64,000 nt of DNA from contig CAWBNB010000048.1 in NCBI GenBank assembly GCA_963789885.1, positions 61,569 through 125,568 of the forward strand, written 5' to 3'. The notes under the pieces are model-generated. The model did not search any database and had not been told where the DNA came from. It saw only the letters and a program-made list of their open reading frames with translations. Below are positions 26,665-34,984 of the stretch, piece by piece. The position numbers were made by a program, and so were the translations under genes. Position 1 is the stretch's first letter. Every line of letters starts with the position of its first letter. This stretch comes from DATEDA01 sp963789885 (GTDB lineage: Bacteria; Pseudomonadota; Gammaproteobacteria; Burkholderiales; SG8-39).

Positions 26665-27184
26665 ATGCTCGACCGGGACGGCTACCGCCCCAACGTCGGG
26701 ATCGTCCTTTGCAACCACCGGCACGAGGTCTTCTGGGGAAAGCGCGTTCACGAGCACGCCTGGCAGTTCCCGCAGGGCGGCATCAAGCACGGTGAGACGC
26801 CGGAGCAGGCGATGTACCGGGAACTGCGCGAAGAGGTCGGGCTCGAGCCCTGTCACGTGAAGATCCTCGGGCGCACCCGCGGCTGGCTGCGCTACGAGGT
26901 GCCGTCGCAGTGGATCAAGCGCGAGTGGCGCGGCAGCTACCGTGGCCAGAAGCAGATCTGGTTCCTGCTCCGCCTCGTCGGCCGTGACTGCGACGTGAGC
27001 CTGCGCGCGACCGAGCGCCCCGAGTTCGACGCCTGGCGCTGGAGCGAGTACTGGGTCCCGCTCGAGATCGGTGATCGAGTTCAAGCGCGACGTGTACCAG
27101 CAGGCGCTCTCCGAGCTCGCGCGCTATCTCGCCCGCGACCAGCGCCGGCACGACGCCTCGCGGGCGCCGCGCGAGACCCGCTAA
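26665..27184 (+). pseudogene. rppH: RNA pyrophosphohydrolase, single-base frameshift near the 3' end
   Basis: Nudix hydrolase removing 5' pyrophosphate from mRNA. The canonical start MLDRDGYRPNVGIVLCNHRH is at 26665 and the Nudix box is intact (GGIKHGETPEQAMYRELREE then VGLE). Translation is collinear with RppH up to YWVPLE; then one extra base at about 27067-27071 (ATCG before GTGATCGAG) shifts the frame. In the next frame the expected tail VIEFKRDVYQQALSELARYL continues and stops at 27184. Without correction the frame reads on into the CBS gene, creating an artificial 391-residue fusion. Either a sequencing indel or a genuine C-terminal disruption; the catalytic domain is complete. Confidence 0.85.
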
Positions 27185-27216
27185 CATCGGCGCCAGCCTC
27201 CAGGAGGACCGAATCG

Positions 27217-27807
27217 ATGACGCTCGACTACGCTGCCCTGCCGCTGCGACGCCTGAGGTCGGGAGCTCGCCTGCGGGCCACGACGCCCCACAGTGGCGAG
27301 CGGCTCACGCTCGACTCTCGCGCGCTGTCGGTCATGACCGACTTCGCGATCGTGCCGGCAGCGACGATCGAGCCCGACGCGTCGGTCGACGACGCCAACC
27401 GGTCGATGATCCGCCGCGGCGTCCGCTCGCTGATCGTCGTCGACCACGCGCACCGCGTGCTCGGGATCATCACCGCGACCGATGTCCTCGGCGAGCGGCC
27501 GATGCAGGTGGCGCTCGAGCACGGCGTGAAGCACCACGAAGTCCCGGTCCGCGAGGTCATGACGCCGCTCGATCGGATGGAGGCGCTGCCGATCGACGCG
27601 CTGATCGACGCGAAGATCGGCCACGTCGCCGCTACCCTGCACAAGGCCGGGCGCCAGCATGCGCTCGTGGTCGAAACCGGGGCCGACGGCGACACCGTCC
27701 GCGGCATCTTCTCGCTCACCCAGATCGCGAGCGACCTCGGCATCAGCATCGAGACCACGTCGGTGGCCGCGACCTTCGCGGAGGTGGAGGCGGCGCTCGG
27801 CCGCTGA
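27217..27807 (+). CDS. CBS-domain protein
   Basis: A 196-residue protein with tandem CBS domains (about residues 40-105 and 110-185), starting at an ATG preceded by AGGAGG at 27202-27207. Signatures are IVPAATIEPDASVDDANRSM, RSLIVVDHAHRVLGIITATD and VREVMTP. CBS pairs bind adenosine nucleotides and usually act as sensors; no catalytic domain is attached. The upstream rppH frame runs into this gene only because of the rppH indel; the strong RBS argues that it is a separate protein. Confidence 0.88.
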   Translation: MTLDYAALPLRRLRSGARLRATTPHSGERLTLDSRALSVMTDFAIVPAATIEPDASVDDANRSMIRRGVRSLIVVDHAHRVLGIITATDVLGERPMQVALEHGVKHHEVPVREVMTPLDRMEALPIDALIDAKIGHVAATLHKAGRQHALVVETGADGDTVRGIFSLTQIASDLGISIETTSVAATFAEVEAALGR

Positions 27808-27815
27808 AGATCGGC

Positions 27816-27845
27816 TTGACACGCGCATGGCCCCGCGCCTATAGT
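27816..27845 (+). promoter_or_regulatory. Sigma-70 promoter of the rubrerythrin operon
   Basis: TTGACA at 27816-27821 and TATAGT at 27840-27845 with an 18-base spacer. The -35 is perfect consensus and the -10 matches five of six. The predicted transcript would start near 27852, directly at the palindrome, and lead into the rubrerythrin gene at 27933. Confidence 0.8.
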
Positions 27846-27853
27846 CGATCGGT

Positions 27854-27874
27854 GATTTAGAGCCAGTCTAAATC
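27854..27874 (+). promoter_or_regulatory. Perfect 8-bp palindrome at the rubrerythrin transcription start
   Basis: GATTTAGA-N5-TCTAAATC with spacer GCCAG, about nine bases downstream of the -10. It is AT-rich in a GC-rich genome and perfectly symmetric, as expected for a dimeric repressor operator; the half-site resembles those of iron or peroxide regulators of the Fur/Irr type but no named box is matched. It could alternatively form a 5' mRNA hairpin. Confidence 0.6.
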
Positions 27875-27932
27875 AACTTCTCGCGAGGGGCCGGACCCCC
27901 CGCAACTTCAGGCGCAAACAAGGAGGCCGCTC

Positions 27933-28355
27933 ATGGCACAGCTAAAAGGATCCAAGACCGAAGGCAACCTCAAGGCGGCGTTCGCCGGCGAGTCGCAGGC
28001 CAATCGCCGCTATCTGTACTTCGCCAACAAGGCCGACGTCGAGGGGCAGAACGACGTCTCCGCCGTCTTCCGTTCCACCGCCGAGGGCGAGACCGGGCAC
28101 GCGCATGGCCATCTCGAGTACCTCGAGCAGGTCGGCGATCCGGCCACCGGGTTGCCGATCGGCCGCACGCGCGAGAACCTCAAGGCGGCGATCGCCGGCG
28201 AGACCCACGAGTACACGGACATGTATCCGGGGATGGCGAAGGAGGCGCGGTCGGAGGGCTTCGACGAAATCGCCGACTGGTTCGAGACGCTCGCGAAGGC
28301 CGAGCGTTCGCACGCGAACCGCTTCCAGAAGGCGCTCGACTCGCTCGCCGACTGA
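27933..28355 (+). CDS. Rubrerythrin-type ferritin-like diiron protein
   Basis: A 140-residue four-helix diiron protein; rubrerythrins reduce peroxide in the cytoplasm. Diiron ligands are in FAGESQANRRYLYF, the E-x2-H of EGETGHAHGHLEYL, ETHEYTDMYPGMAKEA and KAERSHANRF. Unlike classical rubrerythrin (about 190 residues) it has no C-terminal rubredoxin domain, so an external electron donor is needed; the Fe-S protein encoded next is a candidate. RBS AGGAGG lies before the ATG. A strong promoter and a palindrome precede it. Confidence 0.93.
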   Translation: MAQLKGSKTEGNLKAAFAGESQANRRYLYFANKADVEGQNDVSAVFRSTAEGETGHAHGHLEYLEQVGDPATGLPIGRTRENLKAAIAGETHEYTDMYPGMAKEARSEGFDEIADWFETLAKAERSHANRFQKALDSLAD

Positions 28356-28482
28356 CGCGCGGCGCGGAGGCTCGGGGGAGGAGCGGCGTCCGCCGCTCCT
28401 CTTTTGCTGCCGACCGCGTCGCTGCCACCCGCGTCGTTCCCGCCGGCGCGAGCGCGCGCCGGTACACACGGCTACATCCATC

Positions 28483-29820
28483 ATGGCCAGAGAAGGCAGC
28501 CTCGAAGCGCCAACGCGTCATCCGATCGACTGGCGCTCGCCCGACTTCTATGATGCGGAAAAGCTCGATCGCGAGCTGCACCGCGTCTTCGACATCTGCC
28601 ACGGCTGCCGCCGCTGTGTCAGCCTGTGCACCGCGTTCCCGACACTCTTCGATCTCGTGGACGAGGGCAAGACGGGCGAGCTCGACGGCGTCGACACCAG
28701 GGACTACACCAAGGTCGTCGACCAGTGTTACCTCTGCGACCTCTGCTACATGACGAAGTGCCCGTACGTTCCGCCGCACGAGTGGAACGTGGACTTCCCG
28801 CATCTGATGCTGCGCGCCAAGGCGGTCAAGTTCCGTAACGGCGAGGTCCGCTTCCGCGACAAGCTGTTGTCCAGCACCGACGCCCTCGGCAAGCTGGCCG
28901 CGATCCCGGTCGTAGCGCAGACGGTGAACGCCCTGAATGCGAACCGTCCCGCGCGTTCGGCGCTCGAGAAGGCGCTCGGGGTCCACCATGAGCGGAAGCT
29001 GCCGCCCTACAGTCCGGGCAGGTTCCGCGGCCACGCCGCGCCGTCCAGGCGTTTCGATGTCCGTGACGGCGAGCGCACGCCCGGCAAGGTCGCGGTCTAC
29101 GCCACCTGCTACGTGAACTACAACGAACCGGGGATCGGCGACGACCTGCTCGCAGTGCTCGATCACAACGAGGTCCCGTACGTCCTCGTCGAGAAGGAGG
29201 CCTGTTGCGGGATGCCGAAGCTCGAGCTGGGTGATCTCGATGCAGTCGAGCGGCTGAAGAACGTCAACATCCCGCCGCTCGTCAAGCTTGCGCGCGACGG
29301 ATATGCGATCCTGACGGCGATTCCGTCCTGTACGCTGATGTTCAAGTCGGAACTGCCGCTGCTCTTCCCCGGCGATGCGGACGTGAAGGCGGTGGCCGAG
29401 GCGATGTTCGACCCGTTCGAATACTTTGTGCTCAGGAACCGCGACGGGCTGCTCAAGAACGACTTCAAGCAGCCGCTCGGCAAAGTGTCGTACCACATTC
29501 CCTGCCACGCCCGCGTGCAGAACGTCGGCCAGAAGACGCGCGAGCTGCTCGAGCTCATGCCGGGTACACAGGTCAATACGGTCGAGCGGTGTTCGGGACA
29601 CGACGGCACGTGGGGCGTCAAGACCGAGTATTTCGCGAATGCGATGAAGATCGGGAGACCGGTCTTCAGGGCGATGGCCGGCACCGATCCGGACTACATC
29701 AGCTCCGACTGTCCGATCGCCGGCCGGCACATCGAACAGGGCATGGGCGAGACGCGAGCGCGCAGGGAGCACCCGCTCGCGCTGCTGCGCATCGCCTACG
29801 GGCTGGCCGGGCGGTCATGA
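28483..29820 (+). CDS. Heterodisulfide-reductase-like Fe-S protein (two 4Fe-4S, two CCG domains)
   Basis: A 445-residue protein starting at ATG 28483; the upstream open frame is a shadow of rubrerythrin. Two 4Fe-4S motifs lie near residues 39-49 (CHGCRRCVSLC) and 85-97 (CYLCDLCYMTKCP), followed by two cysteine-rich CCG-type domains (EKEACCGMPKLELGD around residue 240; YHIPCHARVQNVGQKTREL and RCSGHDGTWG around residues 335-370). This is the GlpC/HdrD-like architecture of membrane-peripheral electron-transfer subunits. It lies between rubrerythrin and a DUF3501 gene; I infer an electron-transfer role to the diiron protein. Overlaps the next gene by four bases. Confidence 0.9.
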   Translation: MAREGSLEAPTRHPIDWRSPDFYDAEKLDRELHRVFDICHGCRRCVSLCTAFPTLFDLVDEGKTGELDGVDTRDYTKVVDQCYLCDLCYMTKCPYVPPHEWNVDFPHLMLRAKAVKFRNGEVRFRDKLLSSTDALGKLAAIPVVAQTVNALNANRPARSALEKALGVHHERKLPPYSPGRFRGHAAPSRRFDVRDGERTPGKVAVYATCYVNYNEPGIGDDLLAVLDHNEVPYVLVEKEACCGMPKLELGDLDAVERLKNVNIPPLVKLARDGYAILTAIPSCTLMFKSELPLLFPGDADVKAVAEAMFDPFEYFVLRNRDGLLKNDFKQPLGKVSYHIPCHARVQNVGQKTRELLELMPGTQVNTVERCSGHDGTWGVKTEYFANAMKIGRPVFRAMAGTDPDYISSDCPIAGRHIEQGMGETRARREHPLALLRIAYGLAGRS

Positions 29821-30407
29821 CGAGGGCCAAGATCGAGCGCGGCAGCCTGCTATCGCTCGAGGCCTACGCGCGGCAGCGCAACGACTTTCGCGCGCGCGTG
29901 ATCGCGCACAAGAAGAACCGCAAGGTCGAGCTCGGCGCTCACGTCGCCCTTGCATTCGAGGACGAGCTGACCATCCGCTACCAGATCCAGGAGATGCTGC
30001 GAATCGAGCGGGTCTTCGAGGAGGACGGCATCCGCAGCGAGCTCGAGGCCTACAATCCCCTCGTCCCCGACGGGCGCAACTTCAAGGCGACGATGATGAT
30101 CGAGTACCCGGATCCGGCAGAGCGCAAGCGAATGCTGGCGCGGCTGAAGGGCATCGAAGACCGGGTCTGGATCCGCGTCCAGGGCTGCGAGCGCGTCTAC
30201 GCCGTGGCCGACGAGGACCTCGAACGGGAGAACGAGGAGAAGACCTCCGCGGTGCACTTCCTGCGCTTCGAGCTTGCGGAGCCGATGGCGCAGGCGCTTA
30301 AGCGCGGCGACGACCTCGCGATCGGCGTCGACCATCCCGAGTACCACGCGGAGATCCCAGCGGTTCCGCGCAACGTGCGGGACGCGCTGGTCGCGGACCT
30401 CGCGTGA
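29817..30407 (+). CDS. DUF3501 family protein
   Basis: A 196-residue soluble protein of unknown function (DUF3501), beginning within the stop of the Fe-S gene (ATGA). Family landmarks visible are RGSLLSLEAYARQRNDFRAR, FEDELTIRYQIQEMLRIERV, and the C-terminal VGVDHPEYHAE-type segment (IGVDHPEYHAEIPAVPRNVR). It is repeatedly found beside rubrerythrin and Hdr-like Fe-S genes in proteobacteria, which suggests a shared oxidative-stress or electron-transfer function; no catalytic motif is apparent. It overlaps the following gene by four bases. Confidence 0.88.
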   Translation: MTRAKIERGSLLSLEAYARQRNDFRARVIAHKKNRKVELGAHVALAFEDELTIRYQIQEMLRIERVFEEDGIRSELEAYNPLVPDGRNFKATMMIEYPDPAERKRMLARLKGIEDRVWIRVQGCERVYAVADEDLERENEEKTSAVHFLRFELAEPMAQALKRGDDLAIGVDHPEYHAEIPAVPRNVRDALVADLA

Positions 30408-30955
30408 AGCCTCTCGCCGGGCTGGTGCTTGCGGCCGCGATCGCGGCGGGCGCCTGCTCGGGCCCCGCGCCACTGGTGACCGCCGAGGAGATCGACGACC
30501 CTGCCGCGCCGCAGCACGCGAAAATCGAGCCGGAGGTGAAGCTCCCGCTGTTCCCGAAGGAGCAGACCCTGATCCGGTACGACGTCACCCCGAAGACCTC
30601 CCTTGAGTACTTCGTGGATTCGACCTCGATCTCGCTGCCGGGCGAGGGCATCGTCCGGTTCACCGTCGTCGCCAAGAACGCCTCGGCGGAGAACGTGAGC
30701 TACGAGGGGTTCCGCTGCAGCACGCGCGAGCACAAGATCTACGCGCGGGCCAACCGCGACGGCGGATGGGTGCCGGTGAAGGGCGCGAGCTGGGAGCCGG
30801 TCAGCGAGCGCACCACGCAGATGTTTCGCCGGGAGTTGTACTGGAATTTCTTCTGTCCCGGGAAGCACACCATCAACACGCCGCGAGAGGGTGTCGACGC
30901 GCTGCGCTTCGGCCGGCATCCGGATGCCCGCCCGGAAGGCTCGTTCGCCGATTGA
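30404..30955 (+). CDS. CNP1-like family lipoprotein
   Basis: A 183-residue exported protein of the CNP1-like family, function unknown. It starts at GTG 30404 (overlap with the DUF3501 stop). The N-terminus KPLAGLVLAAAIAAGACSGP has a lipobox AGAC, so lipid attachment at Cys18 is likely. The mature protein contains LIRYDVTPKTSLEYFVDSTS, ISLPGEGIVRFTVVAKN and YEGFRCSTREHKIYARANRD. It is the last gene of the rubrerythrin operon and is convergent with proB seven bases away. Confidence 0.87.
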   Translation: MKPLAGLVLAAAIAAGACSGPAPLVTAEEIDDPAAPQHAKIEPEVKLPLFPKEQTLIRYDVTPKTSLEYFVDSTSISLPGEGIVRFTVVAKNASAENVSYEGFRCSTREHKIYARANRDGGWVPVKGASWEPVSERTTQMFRRELYWNFFCPGKHTINTPREGVDALRFGRHPDARPEGSFAD

Positions 30956-30962
30956 AGGCGGG

Positions 30963-32082
30963 TCAGAGGAGCACGAGATTGTCGCGATGGATGAGCTCGG
31001 GCTCGTCCACGTAGCCGAGAACGCTTTCGATCTCGCTTGACGGGTGTCCGAGAATGCGGCGCGACTCCGCGGCGCTGTAGTTGACCAGTCCGCGGGCCAC
31101 CTCCCGGCCGTCCGGGGCCACGCAGGCGACGACGGCACCGCGCTCGAATTCGCCTTCTACGCGCTTCACGCCGATCGGCAGCAGGCTCTTCCCGCCGGTG
31201 GCGAGCGCGCGGACGGCACCCGCGTCCAGCACCACGCGACCGCCCACCTGCACGTGATCTGCGAGCCATTGCTTGCGCGCGGCGAGCGGCGCGGTGTCCG
31301 CATAGAGCAGCGTGCCGATCGCCTCGCCCGCGGCGAGCCGGAGGAGCACGTCGGGCTCCTGGCCGGATGCGATCACCGTATGCGCGCCGCTCCGCGCAGC
31401 GCGCTTCGCCGCCAGGACTTTCGTGAGCATGCCGCCGCGACCGAGCGCGCTGCCTGCGCCCCCGGCCATGTCCTCCAGCGCAGGCTCACCGGCGCGCGCC
31501 TCGCGGACGAGGGTCGCGGCAGGGTCCCGCCGCGGGTCGGCGGTGAAGAGACCCGCGGTGTCCGTGAGGATCATCAGAGACGTCGGCCTCGATGAGATTC
31601 GCGACGAGGGCCGCGAGCGTGTCGTTGTCGCCGACGCGGATCTCGTCGGTGACGACGGTGTCGTTTTCGTTGATGACCGGGACGACCCCGAGCGCTATCA
31701 ACGTGCGCAGCGTCGATCGCGCGTTCAGGTACCGGCTCCGGTCCGCGAGGTCGGCGTGCGTCAGCAGCACCTGGGCGGTGCGGATCGAGTGCTTCCGGAA
31801 GCAGCCTTCGTAGGCTTCCGCGAGCCCCATCTGGCCGACCGCGGCCGCGGCCTGCAGCTCGTGCATTGCATGCGGCCGTTTCTTCCAGCCGAGCCGCTGC
31901 ATGCCGGCCGCGATCGCTCCGCTCGAGACCAGCACAAGCTCCGTTCCGGTGACCCGGAGCTGCGCGATCTGGTGCGCCCAGTTTCCCATCGCCGCGAGGT
32001 CGAGGCCCTCGCCCCGGTTCGTGACGAGCGAGCTCCCGACCTTGACGACGAGCCGCTTTGCGTCGCGCACACGGTCGCTCAT
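30963..32082 (-). pseudogene. proB: Glutamate 5-kinase, single-base frameshift
   Basis: First enzyme of proline synthesis. The N-terminal amino acid kinase part starts at 32082 with KRLVVKVGSSLVTNRGEGLD and is collinear through INENDTVV and VGDNDTLAALVANLIEAD. One extra base near 31576-31580 then shifts the frame; the next frame resumes exactly with MILTDTAGLFTADPRRDP and continues through the C-terminal PUA domain to 30963. Corrected length is 372 residues, normal for ProB with PUA. Proline prototrophy would need the intact gene, so an assembly error is the simpler explanation, but this is not proven. Start overlaps the obgE stop (ATGA). Confidence 0.88.
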
Positions 32083-33092
32083 GACTTGCGCTCCAGCTCG
32101 TTCATCACGGCGTAGCAGAGCTCGCGGCAGCCTTCCCCGGTGACGGCGGACACGACGAACCGCGGGCCCTTCCAGCGCAGCCGGCGGACGAGTTCGTTCA
32201 CGGCGTGATCGCGCTCGGACGGCGGGAGGAGGTCGGCCTTGTTGAGCACCAGCCAGCGCGGTTTGCGGTACAGGCGCTCGTCGTACTTCCGCAGCTCGGC
32301 GACGATCGCCCGCGCGTCGCGAACCGGATCGGCGGCCGGGTCGAACGGCGCGATGTCGACGACGTGAAGCAGCAGCCGGGTGCGCGCCAGGTGGCGCAGG
32401 AACTGGTGCCCGAGACCCGCGCCCTCCGCGGCGCCGGCGATCAGTCCCGGAATGTCGGCGACGACGAAGCTCCGGTTCATGTCGACGCGCACGACGCCAA
32501 GGCTGGGGTGCAGCGTGGTGAACGGATAGTCGGCCACCTTCGGCCGCGCGCTCGACACGGCGCGGATCAGAGTCGACTTGCCGGCGTTCGGCAGCCCGAG
32601 CAGGCCGACGTCGGCGAGCACCTTGAGCTCGAGGGCGAGCTCGCGGCTTTCGCCGGGTTTGCCCGGGGTCGCCCGGCGTGGCGCCCGGTTCACGCTCGAC
32701 TTGAAGTTGACGTTCCCGAGGCCGCCGCGGCCGCCCTGCGCGAGCACCGCGACCTGGCCGTGCGCGGCGAGATCCGCGACTAGAGTGCCGCTCTCGCGGT
32801 CCGTGATCACGGTGCCGACCGGCATCCGCAAGCGCACGTCCTCCGCGCCCCGGCCGTTGCACTGCTTGCCGTGGCCCTTCTCCCCGTCCTTCGCTCGGTG
32901 AATGCGCGCGTAGCGGTAGTCGATGAGCGTGTTCACGTTGCGATCGGCAACGGCGTAGACGCTTCCGCCGCGTCCGCCGTCGCCGCCGTCGGGCCCGCCG
33001 CGGGGGACGTACTTCTCGCGGCGAAAGCTGACCGCGCCGTCCCCGCCCTTGCCGGCGTGCACGGAGATGCGGGCTTCGTCGACGAACTTCAT
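32079..33092 (-). CDS. obgE: Obg family GTPase
   Basis: Essential ribosome-associated GTPase. From ATG 33092 it is 337 residues: the Gly-rich Obg fold (MKFVDEARISVHAGKGGDGA, residues 1-158), then the G domain with P-loop GLPNAGKST, G3 DIPGL, and NKAD. It lacks the C-terminal extension of longer orthologues, as in many betaproteobacteria. It follows rplU-rpmA with a strong hairpin terminator in the gap, and overlaps proB by four bases, giving an obgE-proB unit. Confidence 0.96.
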   Translation of the reverse strand: MKFVDEARISVHAGKGGDGAVSFRREKYVPRGGPDGGDGGRGGSVYAVADRNVNTLIDYRYARIHRAKDGEKGHGKQCNGRGAEDVRLRMPVGTVITDRESGTLVADLAAHGQVAVLAQGGRGGLGNVNFKSSVNRAPRRATPGKPGESRELALELKVLADVGLLGLPNAGKSTLIRAVSSARPKVADYPFTTLHPSLGVVRVDMNRSFVVADIPGLIAGAAEGAGLGHQFLRHLARTRLLLHVVDIAPFDPAADPVRDARAIVAELRKYDERLYRKPRWLVLNKADLLPPSERDHAVNELVRRLRWKGPRFVVSAVTGEGCRELCYAVMNELERKS

Positions 33093-33111
33093 GCTTGCGG
33101 AGGACACCAAC

Positions 33112-33140
33112 AAAAAAGCCCTATCACGCGGATAGGGCTT
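33112..33140 (-). terminator. Intrinsic terminator between rpmA and obgE
   Basis: On the minus strand, a perfect 10-bp stem (AAGCCCTATC/GATAGGGCTT, loop CGCGT) is followed directly by a run of six T. It lies 19 bases after the rpmA stop codon and 20 bases before the obgE start. It should attenuate read-through from the highly expressed ribosomal-protein genes into obgE-proB. Confidence 0.85.
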
Positions 33141-33158
33141 CGTTGTTGGGAAGCCAGC

Positions 33159-33419
33159 CTACTGTGCCGGGATCACGCTCACGACCTGTTTCGAGTCCGG
33201 GCCCTTTGCGCCGAACTCGATCCGCCCTGCGACCTTCGCGAACAGCGTGTGATCGCGCCCCATCCCGACGTTCGGGCCGGCGTGGATCCTAGTTCCGCGC
33301 TGCCGCACGATGATGCTCCCGGCCGGGACCACTTCGCCGCCGTAGCGCTTCACGCCGAGCCGCTTCGATTGGGAGTCGCGGCCGTTCCGCGAGCTTCCGC
33401 CTGCTTTCTTGTGTGCCAT
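33159..33419 (-). CDS. rpmA: 50S ribosomal protein L27
   Basis: 86-residue large-subunit protein L27, which reaches the peptidyl-transferase centre. The sequence AHKKAGGSSRNGRDSQSKRL at the N-terminus and KRYGGEVVPAGSIIVRQRGT are diagnostic; there is no Firmicutes-type N-terminal extension. It follows rplU by 24 bases and is followed by an intrinsic terminator. Confidence 0.98.
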   Translation of the reverse strand: MAHKKAGGSSRNGRDSQSKRLGVKRYGGEVVPAGSIIVRQRGTRIHAGPNVGMGRDHTLFAKVAGRIEFGAKGPDSKQVVSVIPAQ

Positions 33420-33443
33420 TTTGACGCTCCGTTTCGGCGGCGA

Positions 33444-33755
33444 TCAGCCGGAGATGCCGGTTATGGCGATCTCGGTGTACTGCTGGCGATGCCCCTGCGA
33501 TTTCTTGTAGTGCTTGCGGCGGCGCAGCTTGAAGATCGAGACCTTGTCGTGCTTGCCGTGAGCGACGACGGTCGCCTTTACCGCCGCCCCGGCGAGGAGC
33601 GGGCCGCCGAACTTCACCGCGTCACCGTCGCCGATCGCTAGCACCTGGTCGAGGACGACCTCGGCGCCGACTTCGGCCGCCAGCTTTTCGACCTTCAGCT
33701 TGTCGCCGGCCGATACCCGGTATTGCTTACCGCCGGTCCTGATAACCGCGTACAT
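33444..33755 (-). CDS. rplU: 50S ribosomal protein L21
   Basis: 103-residue L21, binding 23S rRNA. The start MYAVIRTGGKQYRVSAGDKL is at 33755; a longer in-frame ATG at 33821 is not the family start. The C-terminal basic segment FKLRRRKHYKKSQGHRQQYT is conserved. First gene of rplU-rpmA-(terminator)-obgE-proB and divergent from ispB; promoters for both must lie in 33756-33899. Confidence 0.98.
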   Translation of the reverse strand: MYAVIRTGGKQYRVSAGDKLKVEKLAAEVGAEVVLDQVLAIGDGDAVKFGGPLLAGAAVKATVVAHGKHDKVSIFKLRRRKHYKKSQGHRQQYTEIAITGISG

Positions 33756-33899
33756 GATGCGCACCGCCCTTAGGGGTTGGTCTTGGAGTTCGTGGGGGTA
33801 AATTCCCAGGAAACTCAGCATTATACCGATCGCTTCGCGGCTGAGTCAAAGACCGCTTGTGCTACCCTCTCCGGGCCTTCTCGGATCCGCCCGCCCCGC

Positions 33900-34874
33900 T
33901 TGTCCGCCTCGCTCGACCCGATCCGCGCCCTCGTCGCCGACGACATGGCGGCCGTGGACGCCCTGATCCGCCGCCGGCTCGACTCCGACGTCGTCCTCGT
34001 GCGCCAGGTCGCCGAGTACATCATCGCCAGCGGCGGCAAGCGGCTGCGTCCGGTCCTGGTGCTGCTTACCGCCGGCGCGTGCGCGTATCGCGGACCGCAT
34101 CACCATGAGCTCGCCGCGGTGGTGGAGTTCATCCACACCGCCACGCTGCTGCACGACGACGTCGTCGACGAATCGGAGCTCCGCCGGGGTCGCCGGACCG
34201 CGAACGCGGCGTTTGGCAACGCGGCCTCGGTGCTGGTGGGCGATTTCCTGTATTCGCGCGCCTTCCAGATGATGGTGGCCGTGCGGAGCATGCGCGTGAT
34301 GGAGGTGCTCGCCGAGGCGACCAACACCATCGCCGAGGGCGAGGTGATGCAGCTCCTGAACGTCCACAACGCCGACGTCGGCGAGGACGCGTATCTGGAG
34401 GTGGTCCGCCGCAAGACCGCGAAGCTGTTCGAGGCCTCTGCCCGGCTCGGCGCGATCCTCGGAGGGGCCTCGCCCGCGATCGAGGACGGCTTCGCCGCTT
34501 ATGGCCGCCACCTCGGGACCGCGTTCCAGCTCGTCGACGATGTGCTCGACTACTCCGGCGACCTGCACGAGACCGGGAAGAACATTGGCGACGATCTGAA
34601 CGAGGGGAAACCGACCCTGCCTCTCATCCATGTCATGCGCCGCGGCACTCCGGCGCAGATCGCGACGGTCCGGCGGGCGATCGAGGAGGGCGGGCGGGAT
34701 GCGCTCGTGGCGGTCCTCGACGCGGTCCATGCAAGTGGCGCGCTCGAGGTCGCGCGCGGACAGGCCCGGGCCGAGGCGGCAGCGGCCTGCGACGCGCTCG
34801 CCGCCGCCGGCGATTCAGCCTACAGGCAAGGTCTGCTACACTTGGCAGCCTTCGCGGTGGAGCGCAATTACTGA
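33900..34874 (+). CDS. ispB: Octaprenyl diphosphate synthase
   Basis: trans-Polyprenyl diphosphate synthase making the ubiquinone side chain. The best start is TTG 33900 (SASLDPIRALVADDMAAVDA), giving 324 residues, the normal family length; an upstream in-frame ATG at 33777 would add 41 atypical residues. The aspartate-rich motifs are LLHDDVVDE (first) and LVDDVLDYSG (second), with GGKRLRP for diphosphate binding. Divergent from rplU, as in many proteobacteria, and followed by tRNA-Pro. Confidence 0.94.
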   Translation: MSASLDPIRALVADDMAAVDALIRRRLDSDVVLVRQVAEYIIASGGKRLRPVLVLLTAGACAYRGPHHHELAAVVEFIHTATLLHDDVVDESELRRGRRTANAAFGNAASVLVGDFLYSRAFQMMVAVRSMRVMEVLAEATNTIAEGEVMQLLNVHNADVGEDAYLEVVRRKTAKLFEASARLGAILGGASPAIEDGFAAYGRHLGTAFQLVDDVLDYSGDLHETGKNIGDDLNEGKPTLPLIHVMRRGTPAQIATVRRAIEEGGRDALVAVLDAVHASGALEVARGQARAEAAAACDALAAAGDSAYRQGLLHLAAFAVERNY

Positions 34875-34907
34875 TTCAGCCGGCGCCGCCGCCTTCTTTC
34901 CGCGACT

Positions 34908-34984
34908 CGGGGTGTAGCTCAGCCTGGTAGAGTACTGCGTTCGGGACGCAGGTGTCGCTGGTTCGAATCCAGTCACCCCGACCA
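34908..34984 (+). tRNA. tRNA-Pro (anticodon CGG)
   Basis: 77-nt cloverleaf with encoded CCA. Acceptor arms CGGGGTG/CACCCCG, D arm GCTC...GAGT, anticodon stem CTGCG/CGCAG with loop TTCGGGA (anticodon CGG), T loop TTCGAAT, terminal ACCA. It lies 33 bases after ispB. Confidence 0.97.

Noticed and set aside
26632..27807. A 391-residue Nudix-CBS fusion protein
   Set aside because: The frame joins only because of one extra base; the normal RppH tail is in the neighbouring frame and the CBS gene has its own AGGAGG and ATG.
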